From Mitsuaria chitosanitabida ATCC BAA-476 = NBRC 102408 (lineage in GTDB: Bacteria; Pseudomonadota; Gammaproteobacteria; Burkholderiales; Burkholderiaceae_C): a stretch of DNA of 64,000 nucleotides. The stretch's first letter is position 1; each line of letters opens with the position of its first letter. Location of the stretch: NCBI RefSeq assembly GCF_001598255.1, contig NZ_BCYP01000017.1, positions 62,001-126,000 of the forward strand. The letters run 5' to 3'. A program made the position numbers and the translations under genes. Below, piece by piece: positions 7,548 to 16,873 of the stretch. The notes beneath the pieces were generated by a model that saw only the letters and a program-made list of their open reading frames with translations, searched no databases and had not been told where the DNA came from.

Positions 7548-8803
7548 CCAGTCATCTCCTCGGCCGCCGACGTCGTGCCCGCGGTCTTCGCGCGATCCGG
7601 CCAGCGCAGGCCGGACAGCAGCAGGTCCTTCGTGATCTTCGCGTGTCCGTCGACGTCGCACAACGCGATGCGCAGGCGCAGATCTTCGCGCGGTTCCGTG
7701 ACAGTCCCGGGGGTTCCTTCGGACGCGGTCGCGGCGGCCGTGATCGGCTCGATGTCGATCAGGCCGAAGTTCAGCTCCGCCATCACCGTCGAGCGCCGGT
7801 TGCGGTTGGGCGTGGGGATGTCCCAGACCTCGGTCAGGCCGCTGGAGGTCGCGTCCCACAGCGGGTAGCCGCCGGCCACGTCGACGCTGGAGAGCTCCGC
7901 GTAGTGCATGTCGCCGCTGAGGAAGACCACGCCCTCGGCGCCGGTCTTGCGGATCAGCTCGACCAGCCGGGCCCGCTCGCGCGGGAAGTTGGACCAGCAT
8001 TCCCAGCCGCTGCCGTCGGCTGCGAACTGCACGCTGGAGCCGATCAGCCGCACGTCGGCGGGGATGCGCAGCTGCGCTTCCAGCCACTGCCACTGGGCCT
8101 CGCCGAGGATCTCGGCCTCGGGCCGGTCGTCGGGGACGTACCAGCCCGTCATCGGCTGGCCGCTGAGCTTGGCCCGCAACACCATGGCCGCGTAGCTGGA
8201 CTTGAGCTTGGGATCGGCCGTCAACGCGGTGCGGTTGAAGCGCAGGTCCGGGAGGATGACCTGGATGCGGCGGCCGAAGGCCTCGTACAGGTAGCTCGCG
8301 TACACGCCGTCGTTGCGGCGGCGCGGCGAGTCCGCCGGCTCGTTCCACGCGTCGCAGAACAGCTGCTGCGAGAGCTGCTTGTGCGGGTAGTCGCCGCCCT
8401 CGTCGTCATCGCCGTAATCGTGGTCGTCCCAGATCGCGATGTGCGGCACGGCGCGGCGGAAGGCCTGCAGCGGCCGCACGTGGTTGAACTCGACGTAGCG
8501 CTGGCGCAGCGTGGCCTCGTCGCGGGCGTCCGCGTAGAGGTTGTCGCCGAGGAAGACGAAGAGATCGGGACGGGCGGCGCCGATGGCGCGCCAGATCGGT
8601 TGCGGCTTGGACTGCTTCGCGCAAGAGCCGAACGCGACCCGGAAGCGCCGGGGCGCCTCCGTGGTCGCGTTCGTGTCGGCGGGAGCAGCCGGGGCCGCCT
8701 CCGGTCCCGTCGTCGCGCAGCCCGCGAGCGGGACCGCCAGCGGCGAGGCCAGCGATCCCGCCAGCAGCAGCTGGCGGCGCGTCAGGTGGGAGGCGCGCGT
8801 CAT
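7544..8803 (-). CDS. PhoD-like alkaline phosphatase/phosphodiesterase, exported (Tat, possible lipoprotein)
   Basis: A 419-residue metallophosphoesterase of the PhoD family. The N-terminus 'TRRQLLLAGSLAS' is a Tat-like signal followed by LAGC with Cys29, a possible lipobox. Metal-site motifs follow in order: FGSCA (about 59-63), FLGDNLYAD (85-93), IWDDHDYG (125-132), 'IGSSVQF' (about 255-261) and LSGDMHYAE (296-304). PhoD enzymes hydrolyse phosphomonoesters and phosphodiesters, including teichoic acid in Bacillus. Placed between the TonB receptor and the importer genes, it would release or trim an organophosphate in the periplasm. The stop codon overlaps the next start (ATGA). Confidence 0.88.
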   Translation of the reverse strand: MTRASHLTRRQLLLAGSLASPLAVPLAGCATTGPEAAPAAPADTNATTEAPRRFRVAFGSCAKQSKPQPIWRAIGAARPDLFVFLGDNLYADARDEATLRQRYVEFNHVRPLQAFRRAVPHIAIWDDHDYGDDDEGGDYPHKQLSQQLFCDAWNEPADSPRRRNDGVYASYLYEAFGRRIQVILPDLRFNRTALTADPKLKSSYAAMVLRAKLSGQPMTGWYVPDDRPEAEILGEAQWQWLEAQLRIPADVRLIGSSVQFAADGSGWECWSNFPRERARLVELIRKTGAEGVVFLSGDMHYAELSSVDVAGGYPLWDATSSGLTEVWDIPTPNRNRRSTVMAELNFGLIDIEPITAAATASEGTPGTVTEPREDLRLRIALCDVDGHAKITKDLLLSGLRWPDRAKTAGTTSAAEEMTG

Positions 8804-8807
8804 GCGA

Positions 8808-11069
8808 TCAGAACTTGCCGGTCAGCGTGACGTAGAACTGGCGCGGGGCGCCCGGCAGCAGCGTGGCGTAGGTGCCGGCCGCGTCGCTGTTGGTGAAGCC
8901 GTTCGAGCCGATCGTCGAGATGTAGTGCTTGTCGAACAGGTTGTTCACCGAGGCCTGCAGGCTGATCTCGCGCAGCATCATCACGTTCTTCATCTTGTAG
9001 CCGGCGCTCAGGTTGACCAGCGTGCGATCCGGCACCGAGGCGTCGTTCGTGTACGAGTAGTAGCGCTTGGACATGTAGTCCACCGAGACGTTGCCGAACA
9101 GCGCGCCGTCGTCGTAGCCCAGCTGCGACTTGAGCATGGTGTCGGGCGCGTCGGCCACGCGCTTGCCCTTGATGGCCACCGGCGTGGAGCCGCTGGTGAC
9201 GTCGTCCTGGTAGGTCGACTTCTGCAGGCTCAGGCTGTTGTACCAGGTGAGGGTGGGGCTCAGGCGGAAGGACAGGGCGCCCTCGATGCCGGTGGAGCGC
9301 ACGTCGCCGACGTTGGACAGGATGACCGGGTTGCCCTGGATGCCGCTGCCGCTCTGCACGCTCAGCAGGCGGTCCTTGAAGTTGACCAGGTAGGCGCTGA
9401 CCGAGCCCTCGTAGCCGCGGCCGCTGATGCGCCAGCCCGCCTCGAAGGTGTCGGAGGTCTCGGGCTTGAGGCTGCCCTTGATGGCGTTGAAGCCGGCGGC
9501 GCTGGTGGCGAAGGGCGAGGTGCCGGTGGCGGCGCCCTGGTAGGCGCGCATGTTGCGGGCGATGGTGCCGTAGAGCTCCTGGCTGGCCGACAGGCGGTAG
9601 TTCACGCCCAGCTGCGGCAGGAAGCCCTTGTCGGCGGTGATGGTGCCCGAGGGCATGCCGGTGCCGACCTGCAGGTCACCGTTGATCTTGACCTTGAGCG
9701 ACTTGAAGCCGGCGCCCACCGTCAGGTCCTTGGTCACCGCCCAGGTGTCCGACAGCGAGAACTGCGTGGTCTTCGTGTTGAAGCCGTACTGCCACTGCGT
9801 CAGGAAGGGGTTGCTCGGGAACTGGTAGACGCTCACGGCCGCATTGGCGGCGTAGAAGCGGCGGGCCTGGTTGAAGTTGTTGTCCTCGAACCAGACGCCG
9901 GCCTTGATCAGGTGGTCGCCCAGCTCGACCTCGGCGTTGGAGACGACGCCGCTGCGGTTGATGCCGTACTCGGTCGTGCGCACCGAGATCGGCGTGCCGT
10001 CCGGCGAGGCCTGGTAGGGCGTGAACCACAGGCCCATGCCCTTGTTGTGGTGGTAGTAGGCGGTGGTCTTCCAGGTGGCGTTCGGGGCCAGGCGCAGGTC
10101 GGCCGTGACGCCCAGCAGGTCGTCGTTGCGCAGGCCGGCGCCGGCGTAGTACTGGTCGTCGCAGGCGGCCACGTAGGTGCTGCCGTTGGCGCCGCACAGC
10201 GTGTTGGCGGCCTTCACCGCGGCGGCGAAGTCCGGGTAGAAGTTGTCGAGCGTGTCGCCCTTGCGCTTGATCAGGTCCAGCGACAGATCCTGGTAGTCGA
10301 CTTCACGACGGCGCGAGGTGTTGTAGAAGGCCGAGACGCGGTGCTCGCCGATCTCCTTGACCCACTTGAAGTTCCACTGCTCCTGCTTCTGCTGGCCGTG
10401 GCCCTTCCACTTGTCGGCGTCCTGGTCGGTGTAGCTCACGGAGAACTGGCCCAGGAGGCTCTTGCCGCTGTCCACGCGCAGGAAGGTGCGGCGGGCGGAG
10501 TCGCTGCCGAAGGTCTGCGACAGGCGGACGCCGAACTGCTGGGCCGGATCCGCCGAGTAGAACTGCAGCGTGCCGCCCAGGTTGCTGGACGAGGCCGCTT
10601 CCAGCGCGCCGGCGCCTTGCGACAGCGAGGCGCGGCCGACGTTCTCGCTGGAGATCGCGCGGCTGATGTGCAGGCCGTTGAAGTTGCCGTAGGACATGTC
10701 GCCCAGCGGCACGTCGTCCAGCGTGAAGCCGATCTGGTTCTGCGAGAAGCCGCGCACGGTGAAGCGCGTGGACCACTCGTAGTTGCCCAGGCCGTCGGCG
10801 GACTGGAAGTTCACGCCGGGCAGGCGCGACACGGTGATCAGCGGGCTGGCGCCGGCGACGGCGTTCTCGAACTCGGCGCCGCTCAGGCTCTGCACCGAGC
10901 GCAGCTGGCCGCGGCCGACGCTGATGGTGACGCGATCCAGCTCGGTGCGATCGGCGCCGGCGCTGGCGGTGTCGGCACTGGCGTTGTCGTTGGAAGACTG
11001 CGCGACGGCGGGCAGGGCGAAGGCCAGGCTCAGGGCCAGTGCCAGGGCGGTGGGCATCGGGTGCTTCAT
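8808..11069 (-). CDS. TonB-dependent outer-membrane receptor
   Basis: A 753-residue receptor with a signal peptide (about 1-24, ending PAVAQ), a possible TonB box 'DRVTISV' (about 45-51), a plug domain ('LPGVNFQSADGLGNYEWST...', 'TLDDVPLGDMSYGNFNG') and a beta-barrel ending in Phe ('FYVTLTGKF'), as needed for barrel assembly. It is the first gene of the operon, 4 bp before the PhoD-like gene, and divergent from the DeoR-type regulator. It should bring a substrate too large or scarce for porins into the periplasm. The start at 11069 gives a clean signal peptide; longer in-frame extensions have no export signal at their start. Confidence 0.9.
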   Translation of the reverse strand: MKHPMPTALALALSLAFALPAVAQSSNDNASADTASAGADRTELDRVTISVGRGQLRSVQSLSGAEFENAVAGASPLITVSRLPGVNFQSADGLGNYEWSTRFTVRGFSQNQIGFTLDDVPLGDMSYGNFNGLHISRAISSENVGRASLSQGAGALEAASSSNLGGTLQFYSADPAQQFGVRLSQTFGSDSARRTFLRVDSGKSLLGQFSVSYTDQDADKWKGHGQQKQEQWNFKWVKEIGEHRVSAFYNTSRRREVDYQDLSLDLIKRKGDTLDNFYPDFAAAVKAANTLCGANGSTYVAACDDQYYAGAGLRNDDLLGVTADLRLAPNATWKTTAYYHHNKGMGLWFTPYQASPDGTPISVRTTEYGINRSGVVSNAEVELGDHLIKAGVWFEDNNFNQARRFYAANAAVSVYQFPSNPFLTQWQYGFNTKTTQFSLSDTWAVTKDLTVGAGFKSLKVKINGDLQVGTGMPSGTITADKGFLPQLGVNYRLSASQELYGTIARNMRAYQGAATGTSPFATSAAGFNAIKGSLKPETSDTFEAGWRISGRGYEGSVSAYLVNFKDRLLSVQSGSGIQGNPVILSNVGDVRSTGIEGALSFRLSPTLTWYNSLSLQKSTYQDDVTSGSTPVAIKGKRVADAPDTMLKSQLGYDDGALFGNVSVDYMSKRYYSYTNDASVPDRTLVNLSAGYKMKNVMMLREISLQASVNNLFDKHYISTIGSNGFTNSDAAGTYATLLPGAPRQFYVTLTGKF

Positions 11070-11341
11070 GGTGTGGACTCGGCGTTCGTGGAGGTCGGGG
11101 AGAGGTGTTTGGTACGTCGATCGAACGAGCGGACTGTCACAAGAGTCCAAGACAAAACAACGACAAACACGAAAAACCACAGCCATGACGTCGTACGGTG
11201 GCGGAAATCCACAACGACACAAATGAACCCTCAAACTGTCACGAAAGCGCGCACCCGGGTTTGGGTCAATGGGAGGTCCGGCGCGGCGAGGCATGCTCGC
11301 GGCCGGCGACCAGTCCATCCGACAGGGAGAAGAAGCGATCC
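11070..11341. promoter_or_regulatory. Divergent control region between TonB receptor operon and DeoR-type gene
   Basis: The 272-bp gap separates the starts of the receptor operon (minus) and the regulator (plus). It is locally A-rich compared with the surroundings. Two CTGTCAC heptamers (11134-11140 and 11236-11242) resemble PhoB box half-sites (CTGTCAT). Between them, A-rich direct repeats (ACAAAACAACGACAAAC and ACGAAAAACC, about 11151-11178) resemble the CGAAA/ACAAA repeats often bound by DeoR-family repressors. Neither assignment has been tested. Confidence 0.45.
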
Positions 11342-12100
11342 ATGTGGTCCCAGGAACGACACGACAAGATCCTGCTGCTGCTGCGCGAGCGGCACCGGCT
11401 GACGACGGACGAGGCGGCGCGCGAGCTGGGCGTGTCGCGCGAGACGGTGCGCCGCGACCTGATCGAGCTGGAGCAGGGCGGCAAGCTGGCCCGGGTGCAC
11501 GGCGGCGCGGTGCAGTCCGAGGTCCCGGCCGAGGCCAGCTATGCGGAGCGCGCGCAGTCGCGTCGCCGTCAGAAGCAGGCGATCGCGCGACAGGCGCTGA
11601 CGCTGGTCAAGCCCGGGCTGAGCCTGTTCATCGACGCGGGCTCGACCACGCATGCGCTGGCGCAGGCCCTGATGCAGGCGCAGGAGTTGCGGGTGGTGAC
11701 GAACTCGGTGGCGGTGGCCGACGCGATGGCGGGCCGCCAGGGCCACGAGGTGCTGCTGCTGGGCGGGAGCTACGTGCCGGAGACCTCGGCCAGCTTCGGT
11801 GAGTTCACCGTCGCGGAGATCGCCCGGCACCGGGTGGACATCGCCTTCGTGTCGCCGACGGCGCTCGACGCGCGGCAGGGCGCGACGAGCTACCTGTGGG
11901 CGGAGGTCGCGGTCGCGCAGGCGATGCTGTCGCGGGCGCGGCAGCGGGTGCTGCTGGCCGACTCGAGCAAGCTGGGGCAGGGCAGCCGCATGCAGGTCTG
12001 CGACTGCGTCGACATCGACGTGCTGGTCACCGACCAGGAAGCCGATCCGCAGGAGCTGGACCGGCTGACCCGCGCCGGGGTGGCGCGGGTGATGTTCTGA
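11342..12100 (+). CDS. DeoR/GlpR-family transcriptional regulator
   Basis: A 252-residue regulator with an N-terminal DeoR winged helix ('LTTDEAARELGVSRETVRRD', followed by 'GGKLARVHGGA') and a DeoR C-terminal sensor domain ('SLFIDAGSTTHALAQAL', 'VVTNSVAVADAM', 'VLLADSSKLG'). The sensor fold typically binds phosphorylated sugars or glycerol-3-phosphate-like ligands. That suits control of the divergent organophosphate operon. ATG at 11342 follows a GGGAGAAGAAG ribosome-binding region. The gene ends 14 bp before the stop of the convergent thioredoxin-like gene. Confidence 0.88.
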   Translation: MWSQERHDKILLLLRERHRLTTDEAARELGVSRETVRRDLIELEQGGKLARVHGGAVQSEVPAEASYAERAQSRRRQKQAIARQALTLVKPGLSLFIDAGSTTHALAQALMQAQELRVVTNSVAVADAMAGRQGHEVLLLGGSYVPETSASFGEFTVAEIARHRVDIAFVSPTALDARQGATSYLWAEVAVAQAMLSRARQRVLLADSSKLGQGSRMQVCDCVDIDVLVTDQEADPQELDRLTRAGVARVMF

Positions 12101-12114
12101 GGCTCAGCCGAGGA

Positions 12115-13074
12115 TCAGAACAGCGCCATGCTCAGCTTGCGGCGGTACTGGTCGACCAGCGGGTCGGCCGGGGCCACGGTGCTGGGGCCCGACATCTGCA
12201 GGCCGCCGCCGGCCTGCGGAGCGGCCGCGTGCGCGGCCGGGGCGGGCTTGGTCATGATCTCGAGGATCGCGACGTAGGTCTTGCGCGCGGCCTGGTCGTT
12301 CCAGGCCTTGTCGCGCATGAGGATCTCCAGCAGCTCGTCCATCGCGCCGGTGAAGTCGCGGCCCGCGAACAGGCCCTGCGCCAGCGCGAAGCGCGCGTCG
12401 AAGTCGCGCTTGTTGGCGGCGATCGCGGCCTGCAGGCCGGCCGGGTCCAGGCCTTGGGCGGCGCGCTCGGCGGCCGCGATCCAGGTGGCTAGCGCGGCGA
12501 AGCGCGCATGCGGGGTGATGGTGTCGGCCGCCTGGTGCGCGACCGGCGCGAACGCCGCCTTGGCATCCTCCAGCAGATCGGCCTCCAGCAGCGCGCGGAC
12601 CAGGTCGAAGCGGGCCGTCTCGTTGGACGGGTCGGCGGTCACCGCCGCCTGCAGCATCTCCAGCGCGCCCTGGGCATCGCCCTCGTCCATCAGCGCCTGC
12701 GCCTCGGCCAGGTCCTCCTCGGCCTCGATGGCCTCGCCGGTGGGGACGTGACGGTCCAGGAACTCGCGGATCTGCGCCTCGGGGATGGCGCCCACGAAAC
12801 CGTCCACCGGCTGGCCGCCGACGAACAGCACGCAGAACGGGATCGAGCGCACGCCGAAGGCCTGGCTCAGCTGCGAGGCGATCTCCGGCTGGTCGTCGCT
12901 GTTGAGCTTGGTCAGCTTCCAGCGGCCGGCATAGGCCACCTCCAGCTTCTCCAGCATCGGGCCCAGCGCCTTGCACGGGCCGCACCAGGGCGCCCAGATG
13001 TCCAGCAGCACCGGTTGCTGCATGGAGGCCTGCAGCAGGTCGGCTTCGAAGTTTTGGAGGGTGATGTCGGTCAT
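12115..13074 (-). CDS. ybbN: Thioredoxin-domain co-chaperone (YbbN/CnoX family)
   Basis: A 319-residue protein with an N-terminal thioredoxin domain ('DIWAPWCGPCKALGPMLE', CGPC at about 31-34) and a C-terminal TPR-like helical region (about 115-290), the layout of YbbN/CnoX. These holdases protect unfolded proteins under oxidative stress and hand them to GroEL/DnaK. E. coli YbbN lacks the CxxC pair, whereas this one keeps CGPC and may be redox active. ATG at 13074 gives the standard N-terminus; a frame extension upstream reads as Arg/Pro-rich noise. Confidence 0.88.
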   Translation of the reverse strand: MTDITLQNFEADLLQASMQQPVLLDIWAPWCGPCKALGPMLEKLEVAYAGRWKLTKLNSDDQPEIASQLSQAFGVRSIPFCVLFVGGQPVDGFVGAIPEAQIREFLDRHVPTGEAIEAEEDLAEAQALMDEGDAQGALEMLQAAVTADPSNETARFDLVRALLEADLLEDAKAAFAPVAHQAADTITPHARFAALATWIAAAERAAQGLDPAGLQAAIAANKRDFDARFALAQGLFAGRDFTGAMDELLEILMRDKAWNDQAARKTYVAILEIMTKPAPAAHAAAPQAGGGLQMSGPSTVAPADPLVDQYRRKLSMALF

Positions 13075-13170
13075 GGTGGGACGGTACGGGGCAGGGGCGG
13101 GACGCCGTGTCGCGCGGGCGCGAAAGACGTGTTCGCGCAGCGGCAAGAACGGCACCTGAGGCTGCCCGCC

Positions 13171-13176
13171 TACAAT
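13171..13176 (+). promoter_or_regulatory. Possible -10 element of the pur operon
   Basis: TACAAT lies 37 bp before the GTG start of purE. No good -35 hexamer is visible at 16-18 bp spacing, so only the -10 is called. Confidence 0.3.
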
Positions 13177-13213
13177 TCAAGGTTTCACGATTTGACAGAT
13201 CGAGGACCGACCC

Positions 13214-13726
13214 GTGAGCAGCGCCACCACTCCCGACATCGCCCCCGTCATCGGCGTGGTGATGGGCTCCAGCAGTGACTGGGAGACCATGAAGCACGCC
13301 GCCGACATTCTCACCGAGTTCGGCGTGCCGTTCGAGGCGCGGGTGGTTTCGGCCCACCGCATGCCCGACGAGATGTTCTCCTATGCGGAACAGGCCGAAG
13401 GCCGAGGCCTGCGGGCCATCATCGCGGGCGCCGGCGGCGCCGCGCACCTGCCCGGCATGCTGGCGTCCAAGACGCTGGTCCCGGTGCTGGGCGTGCCCGT
13501 CGCCAGCCGCCACCTGCAGGGGGTCGACTCCCTGCACTCGATCGTGCAGATGCCCAAGGGCATCCCGGTGGCGACCTTCGCCATCGGCACCGCCGGCGCG
13601 GGCAACGCGGCGCTGTTCGCCGTGGCCATGCTGGCCCGCGACAACCCGGCCCTGCGCGAGCAACTGGCCGCGTTCCGCAAGCGCCAGACCGCCGCCGCCA
13701 CGGCCATGACCGAGGAGCTGCGCTGA
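13214..13726 (+). CDS. purE: N5-carboxyaminoimidazole ribonucleotide mutase
   Basis: A 170-residue class I PurE that converts N5-CAIR, the product of PurK, into CAIR in purine synthesis. Visible signatures are '[13 protein letters not shown]', the catalytic 'SAHRMPDEM' and '[12 protein letters not shown]', and '[23 protein letters not shown]' (family invariant). The start is GTG at 13214. The TGA at 13724-13726 shares its A with the ATG of purK, so the two are translationally coupled, as usual for purEK. Confidence 0.96.
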   Translation: MSSATTPDIAPVIGVVMGSSSDWETMKHAADILTEFGVPFEARVVSAHRMPDEMFSYAEQAEGRGLRAIIAGAGGAAHLPGMLASKTLVPVLGVPVASRHLQGVDSLHSIVQMPKGIPVATFAIGTAGAGNAALFAVAMLARDNPALREQLAAFRKRQTAAATAMTEELR

Positions 13727-14886
13727 TGCCGCTGCTGCCGGGCGACGCCACGCTGGGCGTGCTGGGGGGCGGCCAGCTGGGCCGCATGTTCGTCCACGCC
13801 GCGCAGGCGCTGGGCTATCGCTGCGTGGTGCTGGATCCCGACGCGACCAGCCCGGCCGGCGCGGTCGCGCAGGAGCATCTGCGGGCGGACTACCTCGACG
13901 CCGCGGCGCTCGAGGACCTCGCCCGCCGCTGCGAGGCGATCACCACCGAATTCGAGAACGTGCCCGCGCGGGCGCTGGAACAGCTGGCCGCCACGCGCGT
14001 GGTCGCTCCCGGCGCGGCCGCAGTCGCCATCTGCCAGGACCGTGCCCGCGAGAAGGCCCACTTCGACAAGAGCGGCGTGCCCTGCGCCCCGTACGCGGTG
14101 CTGCGCTCGGAGGCGGATCTGGCCGCGGTGCCGGACGCGCTGCTGCCCGGCATCCTCAAGACCTCCCGCCTGGGCTATGACGGCAAGGGCCAGCGCCGCG
14201 TGACCGATCGCGCGCAACTGGCCGCCGCCTTCGACGAGCTGGGGCGCGTGGACTGCGTGCTCGAGCAGATGCTGCCGCTGGCGCTGGAACTGAGCGTGCT
14301 GGTGGTGCGCGGCGCCGACGGCGCGGTCGTGACCTTCCCGGTCCAGCAGAACCTGCATCGCGACGGCATCCTGGCCGTCACCGAGGTGCCGGCCCCCGAC
14401 GTCGATGCCGCGCTGCAGGCGCAGGCGCGCCAGTCCGCGTCGGCGATCGCCTCGGGCATGGGCTACGTCGGCGTGCTGTGCGTGGAGTTCTTCGTGCTGA
14501 AGGACTGCCGCCTCGTGGTCAACGAGATGGCCCCGCGCCCGCACAACTCCGGCCACTACACGATGAACGCCTGCGACCTGTCGCAGTTCGAGATGCAGGT
14601 CCGCGCGATGACCGGCCTGCCGCTGCGCGAGCCGCGCCTTCATTCCCCAGTGGTCATGCTGAACCTGCTGGGCGACCTCTGGTTCGACGCCGAGGGCCGC
14701 GAACGCGCGCCCGACTGGGCCGGCGTGCTGGCCCTGCCGGGCGCCGAGCTGCACCTCTACGGCAAGACCGAGGCGCGCCCCGGCCGCAAGATGGGCCACC
14801 TCAACGTGATCGGCGCGAGCGCGGAGGAAGCCCGCGCCAACGCCCGCCGGGCCTGCGTGCTGCTGGGCCTGCCGGACACGTGGTGA
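13726..14886 (+). CDS. purK: N5-carboxyaminoimidazole ribonucleotide synthase
   Basis: A 386-residue ATP-grasp enzyme making N5-CAIR from AIR, ATP and bicarbonate. The N-terminus '[18 protein letters not shown]' is the PurK Rossmann-like start, and 'EFENVP', 'GYDGKGQ', 'ELSVLVVRG' and '[13 protein letters not shown]' are family motifs, the last including the substrate-binding Arg/His residues. It overlaps purE by one base and tsaC by four (GTGA). Confidence 0.96.
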   Translation: MPLLPGDATLGVLGGGQLGRMFVHAAQALGYRCVVLDPDATSPAGAVAQEHLRADYLDAAALEDLARRCEAITTEFENVPARALEQLAATRVVAPGAAAVAICQDRAREKAHFDKSGVPCAPYAVLRSEADLAAVPDALLPGILKTSRLGYDGKGQRRVTDRAQLAAAFDELGRVDCVLEQMLPLALELSVLVVRGADGAVVTFPVQQNLHRDGILAVTEVPAPDVDAALQAQARQSASAIASGMGYVGVLCVEFFVLKDCRLVVNEMAPRPHNSGHYTMNACDLSQFEMQVRAMTGLPLREPRLHSPVVMLNLLGDLWFDAEGRERAPDWAGVLALPGAELHLYGKTEARPGRKMGHLNVIGASAEEARANARRACVLLGLPDTW

Positions 14887-15896
14887 GCCCGGAGCGCGAG
14901 GCCATGGTGCTGGACGGCCAACAACCCGAGTCGGTGCGCGCCGCGGCGCGCGCGCTGGCGGACGGCGAGCTGGCGGGCGTCCCCACCGAGACCGTCTACG
15001 GCCTGGCGGCCCGCGCGGACCGCGACGAGGCGGTGGCGAAGATCTTCACCGCCAAGGGCCGGCCCAGCGACCACCCGCTGATCGTCCACGTGCTGGACGA
15101 GGCCGGCGCCCGCGTCTTCGCGCAGGAGATCCCGCCCATCGCCCATCGGCTGATCGAGGCCTTCTGGCCCGGTCCGCTGACGCTGATCCTGCGCCGGGTC
15201 CCGGGGCTGGCGACGGCCTCGGCCGGCGGCCAGGACACGGTCGGCCTGCGCTGCCCCTCGCACCCGGTGTTCCGGGCGCTGATGGCGGCGTGCCGGACGC
15301 TGGGCGTCGAGGGCCTCTCCGCGCCCAGCGCCAACCGTTTCGGCCGGGTCAGCCCGACCACGGCCCGGCATGTCGCCGACGAATTCGAGCCCGGCCTGCT
15401 GGTGCTGGACGGCGGCCCCTGCGACGTGGGCATCGAGTCCACCATCGTGGACTGCAGCCGCGGCGGCCTGGTGCTGCTGCGGCCCGGCGTGCTCACGCCC
15501 GAGCAGCTGGAAGCCGCGGCCGGCGTGGCTTTACAAGCGCCCGACGCACGGGCGCCACGGGCCTCGGGCACACTGGCCGCCCATTACGCGCCCCACGCGA
15601 CCGTCCGGTTGATGTCGACCGAGCAGCTGCGCGCGGCGCTGGCGACCGGGCGACCGGCGGGGCTGGCGGTATATTCGCGCACGTCGTTCGGACCGGACGG
15701 CGCGGGCGAGCCGCCCCTGCACCGCGCGATGCCTGCCCAGGCGCGCGCGGCGGCGCGGCAGCTGTTCGCCGTCCTGCGCGAGCTGGACGCGGCCGGCGCG
15801 ACCGAGATCTGGATCGAGGCGCCGCCCGCAGAGGCCGCCTGGGATGGGGTGCGGGACCGCTTGTCCCGCGCGGCGGCGGCGTTCGCGCCCCGCTGA
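14883..15896 (+). CDS. tsaC: L-threonylcarbamoyladenylate synthase (Sua5/TsaC2 type)
   Basis: A 337-residue two-domain Sua5-type enzyme. The YrdC domain has '[17 protein letters not shown]', '[17 protein letters not shown]' and '[15 protein letters not shown]'. The SUA5 C-terminal domain follows the linker '[15 protein letters not shown]'. It makes threonylcarbamoyl-AMP from threonine, bicarbonate and ATP for the t6A37 tRNA modification completed by TsaBDE; tsaB lies at 19401. GTG at 14883 overlaps the purK stop; an in-frame ATG at 14904 is an alternative start. Confidence 0.92.
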   Translation: MSPEREAMVLDGQQPESVRAAARALADGELAGVPTETVYGLAARADRDEAVAKIFTAKGRPSDHPLIVHVLDEAGARVFAQEIPPIAHRLIEAFWPGPLTLILRRVPGLATASAGGQDTVGLRCPSHPVFRALMAACRTLGVEGLSAPSANRFGRVSPTTARHVADEFEPGLLVLDGGPCDVGIESTIVDCSRGGLVLLRPGVLTPEQLEAAAGVALQAPDARAPRASGTLAAHYAPHATVRLMSTEQLRAALATGRPAGLAVYSRTSFGPDGAGEPPLHRAMPAQARAAARQLFAVLRELDAAGATEIWIEAPPAEAAWDGVRDRLSRAAAAFAPR

Positions 15897-15918
15897 GTTT
15901 TCGAGATTTGGAGTGTTC

Positions 15919-16857
15919 ATGAAGAGTTTGAAGCGCCGTCTGGCCCTGGTGCTGGGCGCGACCGCGATGCTGGCGGCCTGTGGCGGCGGTGGTCAGCAGA
16001 TCGACCCCTTCCACCCGACGCGGATCATCACCTTCGGCGACGAGACCAGCGCGGTCCGCACCGACGGGACCAAGTACACGATCAATGGCGTGGACACCAC
16101 GACCAACCTGGTCAGCTGCAAGCTGAATCCGGTCTGGACGCAGACCCTGGCCACCTATTTCGGCCTGGTCTTCGCCGAGTGCAACCCCGACAAGCTGGCC
16201 AGCCCCACCGGCAAGATGTACGCGGCCCAGGGCGCGAAGGTCGCCGACGTGGCCGCGCAGGTGGACCGCCAGTTCGGCCTCGACGGTTTCGGCAACAAGG
16301 ACCTGGTCACGGTGATGGCCGGCGCCAACGACATCCTCGAGCTGTACGCCTCCTATCCCGCGCAGGACGCGGCCACGCTGGGCAACGCGGCGCAAGCCCG
16401 CGGCGAGGCGCTGGGCGACCAGGTCAACCGCATCGCCAACGCCGGCGGCAAGGTCATCCTGTCGACGATGCAGGACATGGGCCTGACGCCGTTCGCGCTC
16501 AAGCAGAAGGCGGCCAACTCCGACACCGACCGCGCCGCGCTGATCACCGAGCTCTCGCGCCGCTTCAACACCGGCCTGCGCCTGCGCATCATCAACGACG
16601 GCCGCATGATCGGCCTGATCCTGACCGACGAGACCATGCAGTCGGTGTCCAAGTTCGGCTCGTACTACGGCCTGTCGAACACCACGGACGCCGCCTGCCT
16701 GACCACCTCGCTGCCCCCGCTGTGCACCGACAAGACCCTGGTCGCCAACGCCACCGCGACGACCTACATGTGGGCGGGCGACACGCTGCTGAGCCCGTCG
16801 GAACAGGCCCGCATCGCGTCGCAGGCGCAGACGCGCGCGTCGAACAACCCGTTCTGA
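15919..16857 (+). CDS. SGNH/GDSL-like lipoprotein with altered catalytic residues
   Basis: A 312-residue lipoprotein: signal 'MKSLKRRLALVLGATAML' with lipobox LAAC, Cys21. The fold signals of SGNH hydrolases are visible: block I-like 'ITFGDETSAV' (about 37-46) and block III-like 'VMAGANDIL' (about 132-140, Gly and Asn kept). Block I normally reads GDS with the nucleophilic Ser, but here it reads GDE. The C-terminal block V, normally DxxH, reads 'AGDTLLSPSEQARIA' with no His. The protein may therefore be a non-catalytic member, or use another Ser. The GGAG Shine-Dalgarno before 15919 supports the start. Confidence 0.72.
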   Translation: MKSLKRRLALVLGATAMLAACGGGGQQIDPFHPTRIITFGDETSAVRTDGTKYTINGVDTTTNLVSCKLNPVWTQTLATYFGLVFAECNPDKLASPTGKMYAAQGAKVADVAAQVDRQFGLDGFGNKDLVTVMAGANDILELYASYPAQDAATLGNAAQARGEALGDQVNRIANAGGKVILSTMQDMGLTPFALKQKAANSDTDRAALITELSRRFNTGLRLRIINDGRMIGLILTDETMQSVSKFGSYYGLSNTTDAACLTTSLPPLCTDKTLVANATATTYMWAGDTLLSPSEQARIASQAQTRASNNPF

Positions 16858-16873
16858 CCGCCTGAGGCGACGC

